Below are positions 8,640-16,124 of a DNA stretch of 64,000 nt, piece after piece (the first letter of the stretch is position 1; every line of letters begins with the position of its first letter). Source of the stretch: Bin18 sp965242795 (GTDB lineage: Bacteria; Desulfobacterota; Binatia; Bin18); assembly GCA_965242795.1 (NCBI GenBank), contig OZ251505.1, positions 2,170,001-2,234,000 of the forward strand, in the 5' to 3' direction. The position numbers and the translations under genes are program-made. A model generated the notes under the pieces. The model did not search any database and was not told the DNA's origin. It worked only from the letters and a program-made list of their open reading frames with translations.

Positions 8640-8724
8640 GGACACTATGCCGAGACTGCCGCTTCTTCAGAGAGGATCGGAAGCGGGCGGAGCCATGTTG
8701 GGACAGCCCCGCCCGCTTGGCGGT

Positions 8725-10200
8725 TTACGCCAACAACAGGTCCGCGTCAGTCAGGGTGTAGTATTCTTCCCCCATCAATACGACCTCGAATTCCGCGTCG
8801 TAGTTCCCGTCCGCGCCCGCCACCCCGTCCAGGTCCACCTGTACGCGCGTATAGCTGTCGTTGTTCGTGTGTGTGTCCGCCTTGTTCCCCACCGCATGGA
8901 TGTACCGCACTTGGCCCTTCACGCCCGTGAATGCCGCCCCTTGCGTCGTGAGCAGGCTCAACGTCGTCCCTGCCGTGGTTCCCCCGGTGAACAGGCTATG
9001 CTCCGTCAACCCCCGCAGATCCAACCGGTCCCCCTGACTCTGCGTAAAGTCCCACACGTTATCCCTCTCTACCGGCAGATCACTCTCCGTGTTGACGACA
9101 CTCTCTTTCCCGAAGACGAACGTGTCCGCCCCGGCGCCGCCGGTCAGCGCGTCGGCGCCGGCGCCACCCTCCAAGCGGTCGTCCCCGGCGTCGCCGTTCA
9201 AGGTGTCGGCGCCTGCCTCGCCGGACAGGAAATCATGGCCCGCCCCACCGTACAGGGAGTCCATCCCGGCTCCCCCGTTCAGGATGTCCGTGTCCGCGTT
9301 GCCATACAGCGTATCCATGCCGGCCTGCCCGTATAGCAGGTCGTTCCCGGCGTCTCCCTGGAGCCAGTCGTTGCCTTCGCCCCCATCTAAGCGGTCATCG
9401 CCCGCCCCGCCGTACAGGCCGCCGGCCCCGATGTCGTTGTCAGGCCCTCCATACAGGATGTCGTTGCCCGCGCCCCCAGCCAGAAAGTCAGTGCCGGCGC
9501 CCCCGTCCAAGGTGTCGTCGCCCATCTCGCCATACAACCCCTTATTAGACCCCGAATCGTCCCCGTCTCCTCCCTTAAGATAGTCGTTGCCCGCTCCGCC
9601 GTTCAAATAGTCGTCGCCCCATCCCCCGGACAGGATGTCGTGGCGATCCTGACCAAATAAACGGTCATCCCCAGAGCTTCCCTTCAAGATATCGTCCTTA
9701 CCCCCACCGTACAGAGTGTCGTTCCCATCCTGCCCGTTCAGGAAGTCGTGGCCGGTGTCACCCCTCCCATTGAACCTGTCGCCGTACATCACATCGTTGC
9801 CGTCTCCTCCAAACAATACGTCGTGATTGTCCCCACCCTCCAGGTAGTCAATTCCAGCGCCTCCATATAAGGTGTCGTTGTGCCACCTCCCATACAGATA
9901 ATCGTTACCGTCTCCTCCGTACAACGAGTCGTTGCCAGTCACTCCATCCAAACGGTCATTGCCGGCACCTCCTACTAGGATGTCGTCACCGCCCCCGCCG
10001 TACAGGTGGTCCGCTCCACCTTTCCCATACAGTTGGTCCTGACCATCATCACCGTGAAGATGATTGGTACGTTCATCCCCATGCAGTTCGTCGTGGCCTC
10101 CCTCACCGAATAATGTATCAAGGCCGGCGGTCCACTGTGTTGAGAGCCAAACATTACTCCCGTCGCCTAGTTTTCGTTCATTGCTTTTGTCTGTCGCCAT
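8725..10200 (-). CDS. RTX calcium-binding repeat protein 3 (T1SS substrate)
   Basis: Secreted 491-residue protein, the longest of the three RTX paralogues. It has more than 30 GGxGxDxLx-type nonapeptides between residues ~25 and ~370, then a C-terminal secretion module that mirrors RTX protein 2 (FVFGKESVVNTES, WDFTQSQGDRLDLRGL, GEEYYTLTDADLLLA). The ATG at 10200 is preferred to an in-frame upstream start at 10242 because of the conserved GTAGGAAGGAGCGAACG preceding it. Several repeat blocks (YGDRF...TGxD, the GSNKGLYG insert, the HDFLSGEAGADTLNGDAGDD block) recur at the same place in RTX 2, showing recent common origin. No catalytic domain is seen. Probably an extracellular structural or calcium-binding protein. 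Confidence 0.88.
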   Translation of the reverse strand: MATDKSNERKLGDGSNVWLSTQWTAGLDTLFGEGGHDELHGDERTNHLHGDDGQDQLYGKGGADHLYGGGGDDILVGGAGNDRLDGVTGNDSLYGGDGNDYLYGRWHNDTLYGGAGIDYLEGGDNHDVLFGGDGNDVMYGDRFNGRGDTGHDFLNGQDGNDTLYGGGKDDILKGSSGDDRLFGQDRHDILSGGWGDDYLNGGAGNDYLKGGDGDDSGSNKGLYGEMGDDTLDGGAGTDFLAGGAGNDILYGGPDNDIGAGGLYGGAGDDRLDGGEGNDWLQGDAGNDLLYGQAGMDTLYGNADTDILNGGAGMDSLYGGAGHDFLSGEAGADTLNGDAGDDRLEGGAGADALTGGAGADTFVFGKESVVNTESDLPVERDNVWDFTQSQGDRLDLRGLTEHSLFTGGTTAGTTLSLLTTQGAAFTGVKGQVRYIHAVGNKADTHTNNDSYTRVQVDLDGVAGADGNYDAEFEVVLMGEEYYTLTDADLLLA

Positions 10201-10795
10201 CGTTCGCTCCTTCCTACCGCGCCGGCCCACAGGCCGGGTCAATGGAGGGTGTTCCCTCTCGCTTCCGTTTCCGTCTCAGCCGTCGGCCAAGCTGTAGCCT
10301 CTACCGGCGGCCCCTACTTTCCCTCATTCCATAAGTTGAGTTCGCACAGTCCTCCTTTCAGTTGGGGGTGTCGGTTCGGCAGATTCCCGCATGGCGGGCA
10401 CCCGGCTCCGTTCGCCGGCTCGCCACCGCCGGGAGGCTGCCGCTGTTAATCGTTTCGTTCCCGCTCCCCACGAATCGGCAGAAGCTGCCAGGGGACGGAA
10501 CATCCGAGAGATGATATGGAGCCCCCGCGCGGCAAGACGCCGCCACGCCACATGGGTCCGTATCTGAAACGGGAGCGTGGACCCGTTCCAGGCTTCCGAG
10601 ACGGATATAGTCGCGGCGACGCCGCGCTATGGAACCGAAATAGGCAGGAGATTCCGCGGGGGGGGGGGGACTGTGTCGGCGGACGATCTTCCAGTGTGGA
10701 TAGGGGTCGCGTTGCGCATCATGTCCGGTTCTCGCTGACTTCCCGCTCGCTGCATTGGAAGGCGGCTCTATGTCACACGGCAAACTCAAAGTCAA
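10201..10795 (-). promoter_or_regulatory. Leader and candidate promoter of RTX gene 3
   Basis: The minus strand carries TTGACT (10790-10795), a 17-bp spacer and CATAGA (10767-10772), followed by a leader of about 560 nt with no ORF of note. It ends in a GC-rich hairpin (CCGGCCTGTGGGCCGG) and the ribosome binding site AAGGAG. This is probably the ancestral arrangement, because upstream of the promoter lies unrelated DNA rather than an ABC-gene remnant. A second strong hairpin lies at 10607-10630. Confidence 0.55.
10607..10630. promoter_or_regulatory. Hairpin inside the RTX 3 leader
   Basis: ATAG-T-CGCGGC, loop GAC, GCCGCG-CTAT: a 10-bp stem with a single bulged base. The same region is recognisable, with changes, in the RTX 2 leader (about 8280-8300) and RTX 1 leader (about 6397-6420). 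It may be an mRNA structural element; no known riboswitch class is recognised. Confidence 0.4.
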
Positions 10796-10900
10796 GCGAG
10801 CGGCGTGGCCCGGTTTGAAAAATTTTCCTCCCCCCGGATCATGCCCAGGGTAAACTCTCGCCTTGTCTCCATCCTTCATTCATTCTCCCCGGCCGATGAT

Positions 10901-10930
10901 CGTAGGGGCGACGCATGCGTCGCCCCTACG
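10901..10930. repeat. Perfect 30-bp palindrome
   Basis: CGTAGGGGCGACGCA followed directly by its reverse complement TGCGTCGCCCCTACG. It lies in the divergent gap between the RTX locus (minus) and the membrane protein gene at 11316 (plus). Similar GTAGGGGCG...CGCCCCTAC repeats are widespread in environmental genomes, and a shorter relative follows the ABC gene at 2780-2803. It could extrude as a cruciform or bind a dimeric protein; more likely it is a dispersed repeat. Confidence 0.75.
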
Positions 10931-10956
10931 CCCCGAAGGACGATGTGCATTCCAAA

Positions 10957-11096
10957 GGGAATTCCATGCAAGATGATCCTGGAAATTTCCCCGACCCGTA
11001 TCCCGTGTCCCTTGGTTGAAAACCCTTCGACAGGCTCGGGGACCAGTCCGTTGAGCCTGCCGAAACGGGCGAAAAATTGTTTTGTATGGAATTTCC
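10957..11096. repeat. MITE-like element, family 1, copy A (inverted orientation)
   Basis: About 140 bp with imperfect terminal inverted repeats: GGGAATTCCATGCAAGATGATCC on the left (split: GGGAATTCCATG plus CAAGATGATCC) and, reversed, AGGAAATTCCATACAAAACAA on the right. The interior contains CAACCAAGGGACACG (reverse strand) and TTCGACAGGCTCGG blocks that also occur, in reverse orientation, in the copy at 60719-60881 and partly at 43981-44170. It encodes no protein. No flanking target duplication is visible for this copy. Confidence 0.6.
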
Positions 11097-11315
11097 TTAT
11101 CGAAACGGTTCGACAGGGCCGATGACCAAGCTCGGTGATCCGAAAGTTGCCCCTCCAAGCAAATACGAACCGAAGGGCTCGAACCGATTCCCCTCGCCTT
11201 CGTCTCGGCAATTGTTGACAAAGCGGCGTGCGTTTATCAACGTGGGCGCGCAGAATCATCGCCTTGTCCCTAACCGCCCCGGGTGAACCGCGCCTGATTA
11301 CGACGACTCACGAAT

Positions 11316-11813
11316 ATGGCGAACCGTCACGCATCTCGACCCGCTGAGCCCCGCGGCCGCGGCGATGCGCTGCTGCGCCTGCTAGCCGGGGTGTCGCGCG
11401 CGGAACTCGGTGACCCGGACTCGGCCGCAGCCGCCATACGGCGGACCGTGCGCATGATGGCCGCCTATGCCGTCGTGGCCGCGGTGGCGGTCTTCTTCGT
11501 GTCGATTCCGAGCTTCATCGACTTCGACGGCGGCCTGCATGCCGCGAATTTCGGCGCGTTTCTGTGGGTCGGCGGGCCGCTGTTCGACTGCGCGGCGCTG
11601 CTCGTGCTGAGCCTCTATCTGGGCCGGTCCCGGAACCGGCTGGTCGGGCTGGGGCTCGTCGGTGTGGGCGGCGTGCAGACCGCGGGGTACGCGCGCGGCG
11701 ACGGCTTGGCCGACGTGGTCATGCTGATCGCCTGTCTGATGATCGTCCTGCACGCCCTGCAAGTGCTCGGCATCCTCGTGTTCGGACCCGCCACGGTGCG
11801 CAGCGCGGACTGA
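11316..11813 (+). CDS. Small membrane protein upstream of a sodium/solute symporter
   Basis: The 165-residue protein is not a family I can name. After a charged N-terminus of about 45 residues it has four hydrophobic stretches (about 48-67, 80-103, 108-125 and 133-157), so it is an inner-membrane protein. The start at the ATG at 11316 has no clear ribosome binding site. It lies 12 bp upstream of the symporter gene in the same direction, so the two are very likely co-transcribed and may act together, as small membrane partners of solute/sodium symporters do; here that is inference. Base composition matches the neighbours. Confidence 0.7.
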   Translation: MANRHASRPAEPRGRGDALLRLLAGVSRAELGDPDSAAAAIRRTVRMMAAYAVVAAVAVFFVSIPSFIDFDGGLHAANFGAFLWVGGPLFDCAALLVLSLYLGRSRNRLVGLGLVGVGGVQTAGYARGDGLADVVMLIACLMIVLHALQVLGILVFGPATVRSAD

Positions 11814-11825
11814 ACGGCGGCGCGC

Positions 11826-13757
11826 ATGACGGTCTTCATCGCCGCGGTCCTCATTCTGATCTTCGTCCTGTGCGGGCTGGGCTGGTACGCCAAGCGCTGG
11901 GTCCAGACGGACAGCGATTTTCTGGTGGCCGGGCGGCAGGTCAGCTTGATTCCGGGCGTGGCCGCGGTCTGCGGCATCGCGTTCGCCGGCAGCATGACCG
12001 CGATCGTGCCCGGGCTGACGATCCAATACGGCTTTCTGGGCTGGATCTGGGGCGGCAGCCTGCCGCTGACGGTCGGCTACGTCCTGTTCGGCGTGTACGC
12101 CTGCCCGTACATCCGGCGTTGCGGCGCCTATACGATCCCGGAATGGCTGGAGATGCGGTTCGACACGCGCACCCGCGTGGTCGTCAGCCTCGCCACGCTG
12201 CTCGGCGTGGCCGGGCTGGTCGCCATGAACGTCATCGCCATGGCGCTCATCATGCACGGCTTTCTGGGCACCCCCGTCTGGCTGATGATTACGCTGGTGC
12301 TGGCCGGCCACCTGAGCTTCATCTTCCTGGGCGGGCTGTGGGCGCTGACGCTGACCGACGTGGTGCAGGTCGTGCTGGGCTTCGTGCTGCTGCCCGGGCT
12401 GGCCGTGTACTGCCTGGCGACGTTCGGCGGCTGGGAGACGGTCGCCACGAGCTTCGTGACCGACACGCCGTTGTCCGCGGGCGTGCTCGGCACGTTTCCG
12501 ATGCTGGATCTGGGCTATCCCAGCCTGCTGACCGTCACGCTGATCCTGTGTCTGTTCATCCAGTGGGGCGGCAACTACTACTGGCTGCGCGCCGCCGCGG
12601 CCCGCACCGAGCCGGTCGCGCGTTGGCAGTTCGTGATCGGCGGCATCCTCGTCCTCGTCATCCACGGATCGATGGGCGTGTTGGGGCTGTACGCCGGCAG
12701 CCTGCACCGCGACGCGTTTCTCGATCCGACCGATCCGGCCCACCCGATGGGCGCGTACGGCCTGCTCATGCGCAACCTGCCCGCGTTCGTCGCCCTGGGC
12801 GGCCTGGTCGCAGCGCTGGCCGCGACGATCTCGACGACCAGCAACGCGCACATGGGCATTACGTCGTCGCTGGCGCGCGACATCTACCAGCGCTTCATCC
12901 GGCCGGACGCCCCACCCGCGGCGGTGCTGCGCGCGAGTCGGCTGCTGACCCTGCTGACCGGGGCGGCCATCTGGCTGCTGAGCTTCTACCCGGGCGGGCC
13001 GTATTTTCTGCTGGCGGTCAGTTGCGCCATGCTGGGGCCGGCGGCCATCGTATTCGTGCTGGGCCACCGCTGGACGTACGTCACCCCGGACGGGGCGTTC
13101 TGGGGCGCGCTGGCCGGCACCGCGTCGATGCTCGTGTACGAGGGGTTCGCACTGGCGGACGCGCCACTGAGTGACGTGCACACCGTGGTAGTCGGCACGC
13201 TGACGACGCTGCCCGCGGTGCTGGTCATTTCCGCGCTGACTCAACCCGCTGCCGCGCAGGCCGCGGCGCCCATACCGCTCGACCTAACCCCGGAGCACGG
13301 ACGATTGTTGGGCCTGATCCGATCCGGCTACACGACGCTGGCCGAACTGAGCGACTACACGTTATTGCACGCCTTGCGCTGTCAGGAATTGCTCGACGAA
13401 CTCGACCAAGCCGGACTGGTCGAACGCTGGGGCCGGACCGGGCTCGACGCTTATACGTTCGCGCTCACCGCACGAGGGGACGCGGCCTTGGCCGGGCTGC
13501 CGGACGCGCCCGCGCCCGGAATCGGCTGCGTCGGGGTGGACGCGCAGGGCCGGGCCGTGCTGGCGGGACTGGAGGCCGGGGCCGCCAGCCTGTCCGATCT
13601 CGGTCGCGCAACCGACATCTCCGCGGCTCCGCTCTCCGTCATCATCCACCGGCTCGAACACCTCGGCTATCTGAGCGGTTCCGGCATCTGGCAGCGCCGG
13701 CTCGCCCTGTCGGACAAAGGCCGGGCGTTGCTCGCAGGGGAGGAGAGTGGCTCATAG
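11826..13757 (+). CDS. Sodium:solute symporter (SSS family) with C-terminal winged-helix extension
   Basis: Inner-membrane transporter of the SSS/SLC5 type, expected to couple Na+ entry to uptake of an organic solute. Residues 1 to about 475 contain around 13 membrane helices with family features: DFLVAGRQVS near the first helix, GGLWALTLTDVVQVVLG (about 165-185), IQWGGNYYWLRAAAARTE, and an ALAATISTTSNAHMGITSS segment like the conserved sodium-site helix. The last 160 residues (about 485-643) are soluble and contain two copies of a winged-helix-like pattern: ...LLGLIRSGYTTLAELSDYT...LLDELDQAGLVERWG, then VLAGLEAGAASLSDLGRATD...IIHRLEHLGYLSGSG. Typical SSS proteins lack this. The start ATG at 11826 is 12 bp after the preceding gene. 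Substrate unknown. Confidence 0.85.
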   Translation: MTVFIAAVLILIFVLCGLGWYAKRWVQTDSDFLVAGRQVSLIPGVAAVCGIAFAGSMTAIVPGLTIQYGFLGWIWGGSLPLTVGYVLFGVYACPYIRRCGAYTIPEWLEMRFDTRTRVVVSLATLLGVAGLVAMNVIAMALIMHGFLGTPVWLMITLVLAGHLSFIFLGGLWALTLTDVVQVVLGFVLLPGLAVYCLATFGGWETVATSFVTDTPLSAGVLGTFPMLDLGYPSLLTVTLILCLFIQWGGNYYWLRAAAARTEPVARWQFVIGGILVLVIHGSMGVLGLYAGSLHRDAFLDPTDPAHPMGAYGLLMRNLPAFVALGGLVAALAATISTTSNAHMGITSSLARDIYQRFIRPDAPPAAVLRASRLLTLLTGAAIWLLSFYPGGPYFLLAVSCAMLGPAAIVFVLGHRWTYVTPDGAFWGALAGTASMLVYEGFALADAPLSDVHTVVVGTLTTLPAVLVISALTQPAAAQAAAPIPLDLTPEHGRLLGLIRSGYTTLAELSDYTLLHALRCQELLDELDQAGLVERWGRTGLDAYTFALTARGDAALAGLPDAPAPGIGCVGVDAQGRAVLAGLEAGAASLSDLGRATDISAAPLSVIIHRLEHLGYLSGSGIWQRRLALSDKGRALLAGEESGS

Positions 13758-13842
13758 TCAGTGATGGGTGGTTCGCACGCGGATTTCTTTCCTGCTAATC
13801 ACTGACCACTCGCCACTATCCACTTTCCCCAAGGAGAACGTC

Positions 13843-14778
13843 ATGCCGCAGGGCTCCATCCCGTGCGGAATCGCGATTCCGCAAGTCTTTCTCGACACGC
13901 CGCCGGAGGCACCGATCGACCTGCCCCTCGTTCGGACGTTCGTGCAGCGCGCGGAAGAGCTCGACTTCGAGAGTCTGTGGGTACAGGAGACCATCGTCAG
14001 CGACTTCGCGATTCTGGAACCGGTCGGGCTGCTCAACTACGTCGCCGCGCTGACGTCCAAGGCGCGGCTGGGCACATCCGTGCTGCTGACGGTGCTGCGC
14101 AACCCGGTGCAACTCGCCAAGAGCCTGTCGAGCCTGGACCATCTGAGTCGGGGCCGCCTCATCTTCGGGCTGGGCATCGGCGGCCACGTGCCGGAACGCA
14201 TCTTCGGCTACTCCGCGGAGTTGCGCGCGCGCCGCTTCGTCGAGGGCATCAACGTCGTCAAGGCGCTGTGGACCGAGCCGCGTGCCACGGTCCGCGGTAC
14301 GTTCTGGAATTTCGAGAACGTCGCCATGCAGCCCAAACCCGTCCAGCAACCGCACCCGCCGATTTGGTTCGGCGCCCGGCAGGAAGCACCGCTACGCCGC
14401 GCCGTGCGCCACGGGAACGGCTGGATGGGTGCCGGCTCCTCGTCCAGCGCGGACTTCATCCGCCAGTCCGCGCTGGTACGCCGCTTTCTGGACGAGGCGG
14501 GCCGCGACCCGGCCGACTTCACGATCTCCAAACGGGTGTACGTCGCGGTCGATCCCGACCGGGACCGGGCCGAGCGCCGCCTGCGCGAATGGTTCGGCGT
14601 CCGCTACAAGAACGCCGACATGGGATCGGAAGTCTCGGTCTGGGGCAGCCTGGACGAATGCCGCAACAAGCTCGGCGAGATCGTGACCGCGGGCGCCCGA
14701 CACCTGTTGCTCAACCCGGTCTTCGACGACCTGGATCACCTGGAACTCCTCGCCGCGGACGTCGTCCCGGCCCTGTAA
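13843..14778 (+). CDS. LLM-class flavin-dependent oxidoreductase (luciferase-like)
   Basis: A 311-residue TIM-barrel protein of the bacterial luciferase/F420-dependent reductase superfamily, using FMN or F420 to oxidise an unidentified substrate. Family features: early strand with CGIAIPQVFLDTP, FVQRAEELDFESLWVQE, LGTSVLLTVLRNPVQLAKSL, then LDHLSRGRLIFGLGIGG (about 100-116) and the C-terminal GSLDECRNKLGEIVTAGARHLLLNP. The ATG at 13843 follows AAGGAGAACGTC, a strong ribosome binding site, which rules out the longer in-frame start at 13768. It is 85 bp downstream of the symporter and may form one unit with it. The cofactor cannot be decided from sequence alone. Confidence 0.87.
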   Translation: MPQGSIPCGIAIPQVFLDTPPEAPIDLPLVRTFVQRAEELDFESLWVQETIVSDFAILEPVGLLNYVAALTSKARLGTSVLLTVLRNPVQLAKSLSSLDHLSRGRLIFGLGIGGHVPERIFGYSAELRARRFVEGINVVKALWTEPRATVRGTFWNFENVAMQPKPVQQPHPPIWFGARQEAPLRRAVRHGNGWMGAGSSSSADFIRQSALVRRFLDEAGRDPADFTISKRVYVAVDPDRDRAERRLREWFGVRYKNADMGSEVSVWGSLDECRNKLGEIVTAGARHLLLNPVFDDLDHLELLAADVVPAL

Positions 14779-14828
14779 CCTCCTTTGCTCGCCTGCCTCC
14801 GCCGGGGCCGGGCCAACGACCAAGAGAC

Positions 14829-16124
14829 ATGCACCGCCCCCTTGCCGACCGACGGACGCTGCGATGCGGGGTGGCGTGCGGGCTCGTCCTGCTCGCCGTC
14901 ACGAGCGCCGGGGCGCAGACGCCCCCGGACCCCTTGCCGCTGGCGTGGTGTCTGGAGCGGGCCACGTCTGCGAACCCCGGGCTGGACGTCGCCCGCACGG
15001 GCGCCGAAGCCGCGGCGGCGCGCGTCTATCCGGCCGGCGCCCTGCCCGATCCCCGCTTCCGTTACGACCTCAGCAACGTGCCGACCGGCGCGTTCGACCT
15101 GCATTCGACGCCGCTGTCCGGCCAGCAATTGGGCCTGAGCCAGCGGCTGCCCTTCCCCGGGCTCTTGCCGCGCCGGCGCGCCGCGGCACGGGCCGCGGCG
15201 GACGCCGCGCAAGCGCTGCTGGGCGACGAGTCGCGGCAGGTCGCCGCGGCGGTCGAGCGCGCCTGGGTCGAACTGGGGTTCGCGCAACGCGCGCTCGACG
15301 TCACCGCGGACAACATCGACCTCCTGCGCCAACTGGCCAAAACCGCGGAGGCCAAGTACCGCGTGGGCGAGGGCTTGCAGCAGGACGTCATCCGCGCCCA
15401 AGTCGCGCTGACCGAACTGCTCGACGAACGCCTGCGCCGCGTGGCCACGGTCCGCACCGCGGAAGCGCGGTTGGGCGGCCTGCTCGACCTGCCGCCCGCG
15501 GCGCGGCTGCCCGTGACGACACCGCTGCGCGAGGCCGCGCCGCTGCCCGACTTGGCGTCCCTGCTCGACCGGCTCGAAGAGACGAGCCCGCGGCTGCGCG
15601 CCCTGGCCGAGCGGGTCACGGAGGCGGAACACGCCAAACGCGCGGCCACGCTGGAGGGCTATCCCGATTTCGACCTGGGGCTGGGCTACCGCGTCCGCCC
15701 GCGCGTCGCCGGCGACCCCGTCCACGGCGACGACTTCCTGGGCGCGAGCCTCGGCCTGCGGCTCCCGGTCGACCGACGGAAATGGCGGGCGCGGGTCGCC
15801 GAGCACGACGCGCTGCTGCGCCGCAGCAAGGCCGCATACCGCGGCGCCCGGACCGGCTTGCGCGAGGCGTTGCAGACCCGCTACGCGGACCTCGAGCGCG
15901 CCGACCAGGAGATCGCGCTGCTGGAGGACGGGCTGCTGCCCCAGGCGCGCCAGTCGCTGGACTCGAGCCGGGCGGGCTACGCGGTGGACAAGGTCGATTT
16001 CCTGAGTCTGATCGACAGCCAGGTGCGGCTGCTCGACGCGCAGCTCCGACTCGAACGCGCCATTGCCGACCGCCGCGCCGCGTTCGCGGACCTCGAAGCC
16101 GGCGTGGGGATGGCGCTGCGATGA
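14829..16124 (+). CDS. cusC: CusC/CzcC-like outer membrane channel of heavy-metal efflux
   Basis: Outer-membrane duct of a tripartite RND metal exporter. The 431-residue protein begins with a signal peptide (MHRPLADRRTLRCG, then VACGLVLLAVTSAGAQ, cut near residue 30) and contains two OEP domains: ARVYPAGALPDPRFRYDLSN and LGLSQRLPFPGLL in the first, and EGYPDFDLGLGYRVRPR and SRAGYAVDKVDFLSLIDSQV in the second. The ATG at 14829 was chosen because the signal peptide starts there; the frame stays open far upstream as a shadow. Its TGA overlaps the ATG of the adaptor gene (ATGA at 16121-16124), indicating translational coupling. The lack of an obvious lipobox Cys differs from E. coli CusC. Confidence 0.9.
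   Translation: MHRPLADRRTLRCGVACGLVLLAVTSAGAQTPPDPLPLAWCLERATSANPGLDVARTGAEAAAARVYPAGALPDPRFRYDLSNVPTGAFDLHSTPLSGQQLGLSQRLPFPGLLPRRRAAARAAADAAQALLGDESRQVAAAVERAWVELGFAQRALDVTADNIDLLRQLAKTAEAKYRVGEGLQQDVIRAQVALTELLDERLRRVATVRTAEARLGGLLDLPPAARLPVTTPLREAAPLPDLASLLDRLEETSPRLRALAERVTEAEHAKRAATLEGYPDFDLGLGYRVRPRVAGDPVHGDDFLGASLGLRLPVDRRKWRARVAEHDALLRRSKAAYRGARTGLREALQTRYADLERADQEIALLEDGLLPQARQSLDSSRAGYAVDKVDFLSLIDSQVRLLDAQLRLERAIADRRAAFADLEAGVGMALR

Noticed and set aside
4604..10200. CRISPR-like regular repeats in the RTX region
   Set aside because: The 27-bp periodicity is codon-level repetition of RTX nonapeptides inside open reading frames, not repeat-spacer units.
10957..11096. Target-site duplication around MITE copy A
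   Set aside because: The flanking 8 bp (ATTCCAAA versus TTATCGAA) do not match, so no duplication is claimed for this copy.
13863..16124. 753-codon plus-strand frame covering the oxidoreductase and cusC genes
   Set aside because: Only the part from 14829 is real (signal peptide start); the upstream stretch is a GC-rich shadow of the luciferase-like gene in another frame.
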